From an uncultured Clostridium sp. (GTDB taxonomy: Bacteria > Bacillota > Clostridia > Lachnospirales > Lachnospiraceae), in NCBI GenBank assembly GCA_945915475.1, contig CAMEFI010000011.1, positions 1 through 64,000 of the forward strand: a stretch of 64,000 nucleotides of DNA. The letters run 5' to 3'. The notes beneath the pieces were generated by a model. That model had not been told where the DNA came from. It saw only the letters and a list, made by a program, of their open reading frames with translations, and ran no database searches. The translations under genes were made by a program, and so were the position numbers. Positions 8,358 to 17,721 of this stretch are shown one piece after another; position 1 is the stretch's first letter, and every line of letters begins with the position of its first letter.

Positions 8358-9938
8358 ATGAGTAAACAGAATGTAATTGACAACGAACGAAAGCGCGGAG
8401 ACTATACCATGTTCATCGACAAACTGGTATGGGTCGGCGTACTATGCCTTTTGCAGGTTGCCCTTTTTGTGTTTATGTATATAAAGCTCCGGGAACAATA
8501 TTTCAACATACAAATTGTTCTGTCCATAATCAGCATTCTTGTTGTGCTGTACATTATCAACCGCCCCATCAACCCTTCCTACAAGTTGGCATGGTGTATT
8601 ACCATCCTGATCATTCCGGTCTTCGGAGGATTCTTTTATCTGTTACTCTCTGTCAACAGTACCCGACGAAGTTTCCGTAAAAGTATCCGGGAAGCGGTTG
8701 CAGAATCTAAAAAGCATTTATCCCAGGATTACAGCGTTCTGGAAGAAATTGAGAAACACAGCAAACACGCATTACCCCAGGCAAGTTATATTAATAATCT
8801 TGCCAAATATCCGGTATACCAGAATACAAGTGTCAAATATTTTGCCTCCGGGGAAGAAATGTTTATTGCATTGCTGGAAGAATTAGAAAAAGCAAAACAT
8901 TTTATTTTTATGGAGTACTTCATTATCCATAATGGAATCTTCTGGAATAGTGTTTTGGATGTGTTAAAACGAAAAGCACAGGAAGGTGTAGAAGTCAAGA
9001 TAATATACGACGATATGGGAAGTGTTCGCACGCTTCCTCCCATGTATTATGAAGAATTGCGGCAATACGGTCTGGAATGTTATTGTTTTAATCCTTTCAG
9101 TCCGACTTTGTCGCTACGTCTTAACAACCGGGATCACCGGAAAATAACTGTAATTGACGGCCATACATCCTTTACCGGCGGTATCAACTTAGCAGATGAA
9201 TATATTAACAAACGTCAGAAGCTTGCCGGATATTGGAAAGATTCCGGCGTTATGTTAAAAGGCGAAGCAACCTGGAACTTTACCGTTATGTTCCTTCAAT
9301 TATGGCAGCACGTTTCCAATACTTTTGTGGATTACGAAAAATATCATGTAAAGCCTTCTGATTTTCCGGAAGAATGCAGAAACTGCGGTGACGGATTCAT
9401 TCAGCCATATGCTGATAATCCATTATTCTCTGAAGTCGTTGCTGAAAACGTCTATCTTAACATGATTCATCGCGCAACCAAATATGTATATATCACCACT
9501 CCATATCTGATTGTGGACAACGAAATGATCACAGCCCTTACACTGGCTGCACAAAGTGGCGTAGATGTCCGGATTATCACCCCTCACGTGCCTGATAAGA
9601 AAACTGTTTTTATGATAACCCGTTCTTTCTACGAACCTCTTACGAAAGCCGGCGTAAAAATATATGAATATACCCCCGGTTTCATCCACTCCAAAATGAT
9701 GGTGGCAGACGATAACTACTGTGTCGTGGGCTCCATCAATCTGGATTTCCGCAGTCTGTATCTGCATTTTGAATGTGCTACTTTTCTGTATCATTGCAAA
9801 GAGATCAATGCTGTAAAAGAAGACATTTTAGACTGTATTGCAGCCTCCGAAGAGATTACTTATAACCACTGTTTACAGATGAATAAACCATATCGTTTTC
9901 TGCTAAGTCTTCTTCGTCTGTATGCGCCTCTTCTATAG
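8358..9938 (+). CDS. cls: Cardiolipin synthase
   Basis: 526 aa membrane enzyme that joins two phosphatidylglycerols into cardiolipin. The N-terminus has hydrophobic spans (about residues 22-40, 50-66 and 76-96) followed by two phospholipase-D repeats. HKD motif 1 is HRKITVIDG at His260; HKD motif 2 is HSKMMVADD at His444. Both retain His, Lys and Asp, so it should be active. Start chosen at 8358 with TAGGAGAATATT upstream. The 3' end overlaps the convergent deacylase gene by 6 bp. Confidence 0.93.
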   Translation: MSKQNVIDNERKRGDYTMFIDKLVWVGVLCLLQVALFVFMYIKLREQYFNIQIVLSIISILVVLYIINRPINPSYKLAWCITILIIPVFGGFFYLLLSVNSTRRSFRKSIREAVAESKKHLSQDYSVLEEIEKHSKHALPQASYINNLAKYPVYQNTSVKYFASGEEMFIALLEELEKAKHFIFMEYFIIHNGIFWNSVLDVLKRKAQEGVEVKIIYDDMGSVRTLPPMYYEELRQYGLECYCFNPFSPTLSLRLNNRDHRKITVIDGHTSFTGGINLADEYINKRQKLAGYWKDSGVMLKGEATWNFTVMFLQLWQHVSNTFVDYEKYHVKPSDFPEECRNCGDGFIQPYADNPLFSEVVAENVYLNMIHRATKYVYITTPYLIVDNEMITALTLAAQSGVDVRIITPHVPDKKTVFMITRSFYEPLTKAGVKIYEYTPGFIHSKMMVADDNYCVVGSINLDFRSLYLHFECATFLYHCKEINAVKEDILDCIAASEEITYNHCLQMNKPYRFLLSLLRLYAPLL

Positions 9939-10424
9939 GCATTGTGATACAATGATATCTCCAAACTTTGCATTGACAACCTTTGCCAGATCCAGAGGAT
10001 TTAACAGAATCTGCATGCCAATCCTGCCACCACTTATAATAATTTCATCAAAATCCTTCGCACTTTCCTGAATCACCGTGGGAAACAATTTCTTCATTCC
10101 AACAGGGGTACATCCACCCCGGATATAACCGGTAAGTGCATTGATTTCTTTCACATGGATCATCTCAATGGATTTCTCACCAACAAACTTTGCCGCCTTC
10201 TTAAAATCTATCTCTTTATCAATGGGAATTACAAACACATAGTGTTCACCACTCTTTCCCACCGTCACCAATGTCTTAAAGGACTGATCATAGGGATCTC
10301 CATTTAAGTCTGCCACGTGGATGCCGTCAATGAATTCATCACATTCATAGGTCCTGGTACGATAAGGAATCTTATTCTTATCCAGAATGCGCATGGCATT
10401 GGTCTTATTCTCCTTCTTTGCCAT
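9933..10424 (-). CDS. ybaK: Cys-tRNA(Pro) deacylase, YbaK/EbsC family
   Basis: 163 aa single-domain trans-editing enzyme; the family hydrolyses Cys-tRNA(Pro) and some other mischarged tRNAs. Recognisable from TNAMRILDKNKIPYRTRTYE at the N-terminus, VFVIPIDKEIDFKKAAKFVG with the conserved lysine, and the signature LTGYIRGGCTPVGMKK followed by IIISGGRIGMQILLNP. Full length, own RBS. Convergent with cls, overlapping its last 6 bp. Confidence 0.92.
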   Translation of the reverse strand: MAKKENKTNAMRILDKNKIPYRTRTYECDEFIDGIHVADLNGDPYDQSFKTLVTVGKSGEHYVFVIPIDKEIDFKKAAKFVGEKSIEMIHVKEINALTGYIRGGCTPVGMKKLFPTVIQESAKDFDEIIISGGRIGMQILLNPLDLAKVVNAKFGDIIVSQCL

Positions 10425-10472
10425 CTAGTACCTCCGTCCGGTAATTGTGAAATGAATAGTTTGATTCTGTCA

Positions 10473-11759
10473 TTACATTGTCTCTAATATCTTATCAATA
10501 CTTACCAGTTTTACACAAAGAGCAAACAATTTTGCAGCCTCTTTCATCTCTTCCGGCGTCGGGAAAGATGGGGCAATACGAATATTACTGTCTAACGGAT
10601 CTTTGCCATACGGGTAGGTTGCTCCTGCACCGGTCATAACCACACCGGCATCTTTACATTTTGCAACAATCGCCTTTGCACAGCCTTCCATAGCATTAAA
10701 GGATATGAAATATCCTCCTCTTGGTTCAATCCAGCTTCCAATGCCGAGACCGTTCAGTTCTTCATTTAATACATCCAGTACTGCTTCAAACTTTGGACGC
10801 ATTAACTCGGCATGTTTCTTCATATGTGCCTTCAATCCATCCAAATCCTTAAAGAATCTCACATGACGCAACTGATTGATCTTATCATGTCCGATTGTCT
10901 GAACCGTCATCTGCTTCTTAATAAAATCAATATTCTCTAAAGAAGTGGCAATGGCAGATACACCAGAGCCAGGGAAACTAATCTTGGATGTCGAAGCGAA
11001 TATATAAACCATATTCGGATTACCAGCCTTCTCACATTCCTCTAAAATGTTCAAAATCTCATCCTGCTTATCCTCATATAAATGATGGATGCAATATGCA
11101 TTATCCCAGAAAATACGGAAATCTTCTGCTGCCGGTTTCAAATTTGCAAACCTTCTTACCACCTCATCTGAATAAGAAATACCGGTAGGATTGGAATACT
11201 TCGGAACGCACCAGATTCCCTTTACCGCTGCATCTTCATTCACATACATTTCTACCATATCCATATCCGGACCATCCTCATATAAAGGAATATTGATCAT
11301 CTCAATACCAAAGAACTCTGTAATCTTAAAATGTCTGTCATATCCAGGAACCGGGCAAAGGAATTTCACTTTATCCAACTTACACCATGGTGTAGAACCA
11401 TTGACACCATGGGTCATAGAACGGGACACGGTATCATACATAATATTCAGGCTGGAATTCCCACATACAACTACATTATCCTTCTGTACCGACATCATAT
11501 CTGCCATGAGTTTGCGGCACTCGCCAATACCATCTAAATCCCCATAATTTCTGGTATCATTTCCCAGAACGGTTTTCATATCCGATGTGCTGTTAATAAC
11601 ATCTAACATCGGTAACGAAAGCTCTAACTGGGATGCACCCGGCTTACCTCTGCTCATATTCAGGCTAAGCCCCTTCGCCTGGGCCTCCTTATACTCTTCA
11701 TCCAGTGCCTCTTTCAAAGCAAGTAATTCTGATTTTGTCAAATCCTTATATGCTTCCAT
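10473..11759 (-). CDS. Aminotransferase class I/II, aspartate aminotransferase (Ic) type
   Basis: 428 aa PLP enzyme. The N-terminus (GLSLNMSRGKPGASQLELSL) and NYGDLDGIGECRKLMADMM are typical of the Asp_aminotransf family (PF12897), structurally described for Corynebacterium AspT. PLP-binding features: NPTGISYSDE, FWDNAYCIHHL, and the Schiff-base lysine in STSKISFPGSG. The substrate-binding arginine region RIAPSFPTPEEM is near the C-terminus. Predicted to convert aspartate and 2-oxoglutarate to oxaloacetate and glutamate; substrate preference is inferred from family. Single gene, strong RBS. Confidence 0.85.
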   Translation of the reverse strand: MEAYKDLTKSELLALKEALDEEYKEAQAKGLSLNMSRGKPGASQLELSLPMLDVINSTSDMKTVLGNDTRNYGDLDGIGECRKLMADMMSVQKDNVVVCGNSSLNIMYDTVSRSMTHGVNGSTPWCKLDKVKFLCPVPGYDRHFKITEFFGIEMINIPLYEDGPDMDMVEMYVNEDAAVKGIWCVPKYSNPTGISYSDEVVRRFANLKPAAEDFRIFWDNAYCIHHLYEDKQDEILNILEECEKAGNPNMVYIFASTSKISFPGSGVSAIATSLENIDFIKKQMTVQTIGHDKINQLRHVRFFKDLDGLKAHMKKHAELMRPKFEAVLDVLNEELNGLGIGSWIEPRGGYFISFNAMEGCAKAIVAKCKDAGVVMTGAGATYPYGKDPLDSNIRIAPSFPTPEEMKEAAKLFALCVKLVSIDKILETM

Positions 11760-12231
11760 AACAACCTCCTGTATGATAAATAAAACATAATTAATAATCT
11801 AAAGCATTCTCTATTCTGTCGAAAATTCTTGCAATAATCTTATGTATCATATCATAAAACCCATGCTATTGGAAGACAAAATATGAGAATTTGCATCTCA
11901 GGGTAAATATAATAACATTTCCGCATATCATTTCTTAATATTATAAATTATTATCTTTATATTCTTAATATAGTAAGCCGTATCATGCTCTATATTTAAT
12001 AAAAATAAACAAAGATATCAATTCGTGGATTTTCTCTTTATTTACTATTAGCTTTTCCATAAACCTAGTGCTTCTTTAATTATTCTATTGGTCTGTTCAT
12101 CAAAATACGCTGATATTAGATACATGATAAAGTTTCTATTCCTCCGAAAGAATCTTTACCTCATCCCCCAAATATTTTGCAATTAATGGTATTGGAATCA
12201 ATTTTCAATTGCTTTCATTTCAATAAAATGC
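11760..12231. other. AT-rich intergenic stretch with a gene relic
   Basis: No intact gene. The right end of the aminotransferase promoter region may contain TTGCAA-17-GAGAAT on the minus strand (about 11817-11846), which is weak evidence. The middle contains a short relic (12048-12125). The rest, including 12126-12231, is AT-rich without a clear terminator or promoter. Confidence 0.5.
12048..12125 (-). pseudogene. Short relic resembling the start of a 2'-5' RNA ligase-family gene
   Basis: A 25-codon frame reads MYLISAYFDEQTNRIIKEAL and then stops at TAA. The first 17 residues resemble the N-terminus of small LigT/2'-5' RNA ligase-like proteins, in which a structured phosphoesterase domain with HxT motifs should follow; none does. 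Just upstream on the same strand is another open fragment ending IAKYLGDEVKILSEE then TAG. I read both as debris of a former operon; the family call is tentative. Confidence 0.3.
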
Positions 12232-14055
12232 CTATTTTACCCTTTTAACCTTTGTCCACGGAGAATATATTCTATTATATCTTTCACGTCCCATATAAAA
12301 TCTTACACGAACATAATACTGCTTTTTATTTGGTAAATGAATCACCTTAATATTATTTTTACATTTCACCATTTTTTTCTTCTTAAAAGTCTTATCTGTG
12401 GAATATTCAACCTGATATCCTATAGCTTCTTTTACTTTTTCAAAGGATACTGTAAGATTCCTTCCCTTACGCTTTGCTTTCAATCCAGTTATCTTTTTCA
12501 TACGAACTAATCCATCAAATTCGCAAAACGGACCTTTTTTTCCATCTACAATAGCCCTTACTTTATAACCATACCATACTCCATTTTTCACAGACTTATC
12601 AATCAAAGTAGTTTTATTTTTTGAAACTTTTTTAAACCGTTTACATGGATATCCATCACTACTTTTATAGATTTCATACGCCGTTGCATTATATACAGGT
12701 TCCCAAGAAATCGATATTCCTTTATCCACATTCTTTAATTCAGTAATGAGTGGAATATAGAATTTTTTATTTATGCTGAGATTTCCATTCATATCAACAG
12801 AATAAAACACAATACAATCATTATTGTATACATACCAAATAACTTGATTACCTACAACAACCGGCTTACAATCAGACAACTCACCCACAACCGAATATAC
12901 TGTAGAAAGCTTGTTTCCATTCTCGTCTACAAATACATATTCAACATAATTTTTATTACCTTTATAACGACGCCAAAGAACCAGAAACTTATTATCATTT
13001 ATTTTTACAAGATGTGGCGTAGAAATCTCTTCCTCAGTTGTCTCCCCAGTTGTTAACCACACTGTTGTCGTTGTACCAAACTGCCTTTTTGTATATCGAG
13101 TCCCTGCCTCTTCAATCAATGCTCGTGGTGTAATAAGAAGCATAATATTACGATGATCTATATTATTACCATCCTGCACCGCAGAATTAGCCGCCACAAT
13201 ATAGTTATTCGACGAATATTCTAACCCTCCTACTGATGCATATGTTTCATTATCACCGGTCTCTCCTGCAAAAGAATAAATTTCAGAAGAAACGTTACTT
13301 TTATTATATTGATTTGTACTATTCGGTTCATTTTCAAATAAACTTAACCGGAACGCCCTTGGATATGCATCACCATGATTTAAGCTTACAATATTTTTTT
13401 GGTCATCTGCAATAATAAACTGATTAAAAGAATGACTTACATAAGCGACTTTTCCTACATCAAGAAGCGACATAGAATTAATATCAATAACAAATGACAA
13501 ATTCGACTGATGATTCAGTCCATCACTTGACTTATACATAAGTTTCGAAGTAAGAACATATAATTTTCCATCACACTCAGTCATTCTTAATGACCCAAAA
13601 TCAAAAGGTGTATTTGTATTACAATTCATACATGATGTAGCTGCAATACGATTCCAATTCTTGTCATATCGAATAACCCGAACAACCTCCTGATCATCAC
13701 TCTCCTTTGGATTCTTCTGCCCAACTACAATATAATAGGAATCACTCCCTTCATAAAATCCACCAAACAAAGGCAATTCACAACTCATTGATTTTGACGA
13801 AAGCAACTCATAACCATAGTCATAGTAATAGATATCAATATTCCCATTTTCATATTGTACTCTCATAAATCCATTTGAAGTATTTACCAAATATGATGTA
13901 ATTACCGAGCCATATGTAGAATAATTCTGATAATCTTGATTTCCAACATAACCTTCAGAGTAATCCTCATCATATCGTTCCGCATAAACCTTAACCGGAA
14001 TTAGTAAAATCGCAATAATAAGGATACCCATTTTTATAATCTTATTTCTTTCCAT
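12232..14055 (-). CDS. Secreted protein with C-terminal fibronectin III-like repeats
   Basis: 607 aa from the ATG at 14055, which has a purine-rich GGGAAAGAAG upstream and gives a clean signal peptide (MERNKIIKMGILIIAILLIP, cleavage after VYA). A longer frame begins at 14094 but adds only 13 non-signal residues. The mature N-terminal ~400 residues look like a beta-rich repeat fold (possibly propeller-like; recurrent YxVxxxxxxx strands) with many Asn/Tyr. Two fibronectin type III-like modules follow (ISISWEPVYNATAYEIYKS and LTVSFEKVKEAIGYQVEYS). The tail is very basic. No anchoring motif is visible. Probably an extracellular or envelope protein; function unknown. Confidence 0.75.
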   Translation of the reverse strand: MERNKIIKMGILIIAILLIPVKVYAERYDEDYSEGYVGNQDYQNYSTYGSVITSYLVNTSNGFMRVQYENGNIDIYYYDYGYELLSSKSMSCELPLFGGFYEGSDSYYIVVGQKNPKESDDQEVVRVIRYDKNWNRIAATSCMNCNTNTPFDFGSLRMTECDGKLYVLTSKLMYKSSDGLNHQSNLSFVIDINSMSLLDVGKVAYVSHSFNQFIIADDQKNIVSLNHGDAYPRAFRLSLFENEPNSTNQYNKSNVSSEIYSFAGETGDNETYASVGGLEYSSNNYIVAANSAVQDGNNIDHRNIMLLITPRALIEEAGTRYTKRQFGTTTTVWLTTGETTEEEISTPHLVKINDNKFLVLWRRYKGNKNYVEYVFVDENGNKLSTVYSVVGELSDCKPVVVGNQVIWYVYNNDCIVFYSVDMNGNLSINKKFYIPLITELKNVDKGISISWEPVYNATAYEIYKSSDGYPCKRFKKVSKNKTTLIDKSVKNGVWYGYKVRAIVDGKKGPFCEFDGLVRMKKITGLKAKRKGRNLTVSFEKVKEAIGYQVEYSTDKTFKKKKMVKCKNNIKVIHLPNKKQYYVRVRFYMGRERYNRIYSPWTKVKRVK

Positions 14056-14121
14056 CTTCTTTCCCTTGTATAATGAACTCATAGGGAAATTCACTACACA
14101 TTTTCCTTTCTTGATTATTTT

Positions 14122-14290
14122 CTATATAATCAGTTGTAGACGCTGTGGATTAGTTCTATTTCCTACGGCAGCTAGCAACTCAAAACTCACTTTTGGTGGA
14201 GTGGTTAATTCCTTTGCAGAGAGGATTTCCACCTGTACTATTTCAAGCCCTTGCAGGGCGCACTGTCTGACACCAATGTCCTGATAAGTG
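14122..14290 (-). other. Unassigned short open stretch upstream of the secreted protein gene
   Basis: Between 14056 and 14313 the minus strand has an open frame reading ...GLEIVQVEILSAKELTTPPK... and ending NRTNPQRLQLII then TAG at 14124-14122. It has no start codon with an RBS. It contains the small palindrome GCCCTTGCAGGGC at about 14250-14262. It may be a relic of a larger gene or a conserved non-coding element; I do not recognise it. Confidence 0.25.
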
Positions 14291-14313
14291 ACCAGAAAGC
14301 AATATATATGCCC

Positions 14314-16305
14314 TTATCTCATTTCATAAATATATCTGTGTATCACTTCGTCCAATTTTTTGAGAATAATCGGTTTTTCCAGATAATCTGTAAATCCAAG
14401 ACTGATATACTCCTCTCTTGCCGTTGGGGAATAATGTCCTGTCAGAGCAATCACCGGAACAGATTTGTAATATGTATCAATCTGACGCAGTTGTGCTAAG
14501 GTTTCAACACCATCCATTCCCGGCATCATATGATCTAAGAAGACAATGTTATATTTATTTGCATGCATCATTTTCAATGCTTTTTCTCCACTTTTGGCAC
14601 AATGCACTTCCATCTTATAGGGTGCTATTAATGCCTCAAATAAATGAAGGTTCACTGCTGTATCATCTACCACAAGCACCAGCTTATCCTGTGCACCGGC
14701 TATCGCTGTTTCTAGCTTAACGTCCTCACCATGCGTGTCCGACAAGTCCACCGCACATTCATCTACAACCTTTTGTAGTAATGTAAAGGAAAAAACAGAG
14801 CCTTTTCCATAAACGCTCTCTACTATCATACGACTATTCATCTGCATCAAAAGGCCTTCTACAATACTCATGCCAAGTCCGGTACCTTCCATGTTACGGT
14901 TTCTTAGCAGATCCAGTCTGCCAAATTCAGCAAAAAGGGTATCCATGTCCTCCTTCTTAATCCCGATACCGGTGTCTTTCACGGTAAACTTTATGGAAGC
15001 CTGTCCCTCCACATCCTCCTGCCGTTCTATCCAAAAGGAAACCTTTCCCTGATCCGTATACTTCACTGCATTGGTAAGAAGATTTATCAAAATCTGTGCA
15101 ATTCTTATTTCATCACCAAACAGCCGGGATGGTACATCTTCCCCCACCTTTAATTCAAACTCCAGGTTTTTCTCCACAAGTTTGGGTCTGATTATATTAT
15201 ATACTCTATGAATCAATTCTGTCATGTCATATTCTACAGGGACGATTTCCATTTTGCCTGCTTCAATTTTAGAATAATCCAGAATATCATTCACAAGGCT
15301 CAGCAAATACTGGCTTGCTGCCTTCACATCCCGGGCATAGCCCCTAATCTCTTCATCCTTACAATCCCGCAATATGACCTCATTCATCCCCATAATGGAA
15401 TTAATCGGTGTCCGGATCTCATGTGACATATTGGAAAAAAACTTGGTTTTATTCTTGTCTGCTTCCTGCAGTCTTTCATTTTGTTCTTCAATTGCCTTGA
15501 CCAGACCCTCCTGGCGAAGTAATTGCAACATATCCTCCGAAATATCGCTAACCGTATAAACAAATCTTGGGTTTTCTCTCGAAAAACTCTTCATTCTGAC
15601 AAAATTTAAACGGCACCATACAAATTCCCCCTGCATATTCTTCATCTGCAAGTCAATATGAAAACTGTTTTTCATTTCCAGTGTATTCATCACATTTTCC
15701 GGAGAAGATGCACGAAGAAATAATACTTTATCTTCCTCTTTGAACATATTAGAGATCATAACTCTCCAATCAGAATATTTGATATCCATATAATCCTGTC
15801 TGGTGGCATTAATCTCTGTAGTATTCGGATTCACACAGGAGTCTTCGGCAAGGTCTACAATCATAGAAAACAGATACGATTCCTGCAAAGTATCAATTTT
15901 CTCCATTTCCCGCATATTGCTCAGTTCCCGCTCTGCTTCTGAAAAGAAAAGCAGCATGGATTCCTCCGAACTCACATTGAGAAGCAAAAAATGCAGCCCT
16001 ATCTCCTCACCATTAACCTGGAACCGTATATCCCCTTGATATTTATCCTTTTGGAATACAGTTTCATCAACAAATCGGTCATAATCATCCGATTTTTTCC
16101 CTTCTGACGCTCCACCTTTTTGAAACAAAAAACGATACAAGGTTCTCAACGTTCCTGTTTCAGGAAAGAGATTCTTAACATATTGGTTACCCTCGCTCAC
16201 ATGATAACTTTTCTCAATGTGATTAATCTCTATAATAGCAACAATGTCCTCCAAAATTACAGAAAACAGTTTGTCATAAAATTGTTTTATTTTTTCTTCC
16301 AGCAT
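14314..16305 (-). CDS. Hybrid sensor histidine kinase with C-terminal receiver domain
   Basis: 663 aa from the ATG at 16305, which has AAGGAGG eight bases upstream; the longer frame to 16437 lacks an RBS. No transmembrane helices, so a cytosolic sensor. Layout: N-terminal PAS-like sensory region (~1-250), a PAS segment around ENPRFVYTVSDISED, a dimerisation helix with phospho-acceptor His295 (NMSHEIRTPINSIMG), an ATPase domain (RIAQILINLLTNAVKYT; DTGIGIKKEDM; GTGLGMSIVEGL) and a receiver domain with phospho-acceptor Asp591 (FLDHMMPGMDG) and the conserved Lys in YLEKPI. No separate output protein is adjacent, so its target is unknown. Confidence 0.9.
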   Translation of the reverse strand: MLEEKIKQFYDKLFSVILEDIVAIIEINHIEKSYHVSEGNQYVKNLFPETGTLRTLYRFLFQKGGASEGKKSDDYDRFVDETVFQKDKYQGDIRFQVNGEEIGLHFLLLNVSSEESMLLFFSEAERELSNMREMEKIDTLQESYLFSMIVDLAEDSCVNPNTTEINATRQDYMDIKYSDWRVMISNMFKEEDKVLFLRASSPENVMNTLEMKNSFHIDLQMKNMQGEFVWCRLNFVRMKSFSRENPRFVYTVSDISEDMLQLLRQEGLVKAIEEQNERLQEADKNKTKFFSNMSHEIRTPINSIMGMNEVILRDCKDEEIRGYARDVKAASQYLLSLVNDILDYSKIEAGKMEIVPVEYDMTELIHRVYNIIRPKLVEKNLEFELKVGEDVPSRLFGDEIRIAQILINLLTNAVKYTDQGKVSFWIERQEDVEGQASIKFTVKDTGIGIKKEDMDTLFAEFGRLDLLRNRNMEGTGLGMSIVEGLLMQMNSRMIVESVYGKGSVFSFTLLQKVVDECAVDLSDTHGEDVKLETAIAGAQDKLVLVVDDTAVNLHLFEALIAPYKMEVHCAKSGEKALKMMHANKYNIVFLDHMMPGMDGVETLAQLRQIDTYYKSVPVIALTGHYSPTAREEYISLGFTDYLEKPIILKKLDEVIHRYIYEMR

Positions 16306-16482
16306 CTTACATGCCTCCTTATCACATATAACCGAGTAATTAAAATTCCAATTACATAGTATTTTATCACTTTTTGTCAAAAATGAAAAGGCTAGCGCAT
16401 CTCCGATACATTTTTTACATTTTAGCCTTCTCCGCAAGAGTAATAGCTTGCGTTTACATAGAAATCCGATTCCCGAAATCTT

Positions 16483-16605
16483 ATGAGGATGTTTGTGCTT
16501 ATGCTTACAGCGGAGCTTTTTATAGCCATCATCAGCTTATGTATCACTTGCTTTGCTCTTGGTTATGCCGTTGGTTCTAAGAGCAATGATAAGACACAAA
16601 AATAA
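16483..16605 (+). CDS. Small hydrophobic protein, probable type I (holin-like) toxin
   Basis: 40 codons: MRMFVLMLTAELFIAIISLC, then ITCFALGYAVGSKSNDKTQK. One transmembrane helix with a short charged tail, the architecture of Hol_Tox/Fst-TxpA-type toxins. The stop codon is embedded in a strong terminator hairpin, as in those loci. The RBS is poor for the first ATG; GAGG at 16485-16488 would instead suit the GTG at 16495 six bases on, giving a 36-aa product. A TATAAT on the opposite strand at 16688-16683 could drive a convergent antitoxin RNA. Unannotated small genes of this kind are easily missed; toxicity is inference. Confidence 0.55.
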   Translation: MRMFVLMLTAELFIAIISLCITCFALGYAVGSKSNDKTQK

Positions 16606-16640
16606 CCGCCCTGGTCTGGTAAACTTTGGCGGTTATTTTT
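16601..16640. terminator. Bidirectional terminator shared by toxin candidate and antisense RNA
   Basis: AATAACCGCC (16601-16610) and GGCGGTTATT (16628-16637) form a perfect 10-bp stem, followed by T5 on the plus strand and by T5 on the minus strand. The stem includes the toxin candidate's stop codon. Confidence 0.85.
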
Positions 16641-16688
16641 ATAACTAGCATATATTAGGCTACCTTTCTTATTAAGCTTGGCATTATA
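16606..16688 (-). ncRNA. Candidate antisense antitoxin RNA
   Basis: A TATAAT box on the minus strand at 16688-16683 would start a transcript near 16676 that runs into the shared terminator and overlaps the 3' end of the small hydrophobic ORF. This is the convergent arrangement seen in Fst/TxpA-type systems. The -35 region is weak, so this is a prediction from layout. Confidence 0.3.
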
Positions 16689-16708
16689 ATAGTCTTCTTT
16701 TATCGCAA

Positions 16709-17710
16709 CTATTTTTTCTTAATCTTAAATTTAACTACTCTTACATTTCCTGCTTTATCCCAAACCTTCAAAGTGTAACTCTTTTTCTTCTTAACCGTAT
16801 AACCTTTCTTAGCTTTAGTCACACTAATTTTCTTCCCATTCAAAGTAACTTTCTTAATACCAGACTTATCTGAAACCTTAAACTTTGCTTTAGTTTTATA
16901 AGTCTTGTTGTTTTTTACACCTTTTACAGTGGGCTTTTGGGAATCTTTATTTGTTGTTGTTTTTGTTACCTTAGGGTCTTTTCCATTAGAAATATTAATG
17001 GCAGAATCATTTAAATAATTGATACTTGAATTTTTGTTTTTACAATAAATAGGAGTGTCAATTTTAATTTTTCCATCTTTTATATGTTCATAATAAAAAA
17101 TTATATGACAATAATATTTATCATTATAATGGAGTTTACAAAATCCATCTTTTGTTTGTGATGGTTTCGCTGATCCACAAAATGCCTCAAAATGATATTC
17201 ATAAGTAGTTCCATTTACATCATAAGGTTGATAAATAAAATATTTATCTTTCTTAATAAAAATACCATTAAAAATTTCAGATAATTTATATCTATAAATT
17301 GCAAAAGAATTGCCACTAATTATGTCTTTATATTCTCCATTTTGGTCTATTTTTGATGATTTTCCCATAACTTCACCTTCTGATACCTTAATAAAGTAAC
17401 TCCCTTTATCAAAACAGTATCCTACGGGACCACAATCGATATTCTTCAATTCATTAAAATTTGAATCATATATTGTGCAGCTTCCATCAAAAACTAAAAA
17501 ATCATTTTCTTCAATATCAAATTTAAAAATCACTGGTTCAAGAGTTTTATTGTAATATTCAAAAGAATAATTATGATCTTCTGAATTTTTTGGATTTTTA
17601 TACTCCATTGAACCTTCGATAAAATTCTGTTCTGCAAAAACAGTATTTGAAAAACATAATACTGTAGACAAAATAGCAATAGATAAAATAATTCTTGTTA
17701 ATCTTTTCAT
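16709..17710 (-). CDS. Secreted protein with C-terminal Ig-like module
   Basis: 333 aa with a signal peptide (MKRLTRIILSIAILSTVLCF, cleavage near VFA|EQ). The mature central part is Lys/Asn/Tyr-rich and unrecognised. The last ~75 residues (about 260-333) form a bacterial Ig-like module with the pattern FKVSDKSGIKKVTLNGKKIS then YTLKVWDKAGNVRVVKF, as found on surface proteins of gut clostridia. Very AT-rich compared with neighbouring housekeeping genes, suggesting an accessory origin. It follows the relic at 17722-17970 by 11 bp, with GTGAGG as RBS. Confidence 0.75.
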   Translation of the reverse strand: MKRLTRIILSIAILSTVLCFSNTVFAEQNFIEGSMEYKNPKNSEDHNYSFEYYNKTLEPVIFKFDIEENDFLVFDGSCTIYDSNFNELKNIDCGPVGYCFDKGSYFIKVSEGEVMGKSSKIDQNGEYKDIISGNSFAIYRYKLSEIFNGIFIKKDKYFIYQPYDVNGTTYEYHFEAFCGSAKPSQTKDGFCKLHYNDKYYCHIIFYYEHIKDGKIKIDTPIYCKNKNSSINYLNDSAINISNGKDPKVTKTTTNKDSQKPTVKGVKNNKTYKTKAKFKVSDKSGIKKVTLNGKKISVTKAKKGYTVKKKKSYTLKVWDKAGNVRVVKFKIKKK

Positions 17711-17721
17711 AATTCATTACC

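Noticed and set aside
14150-14200. Possible tRNA-like T-arm upstream of the secreted-protein gene
   Set aside because: No acceptor, D or anticodon stem could be built around it.
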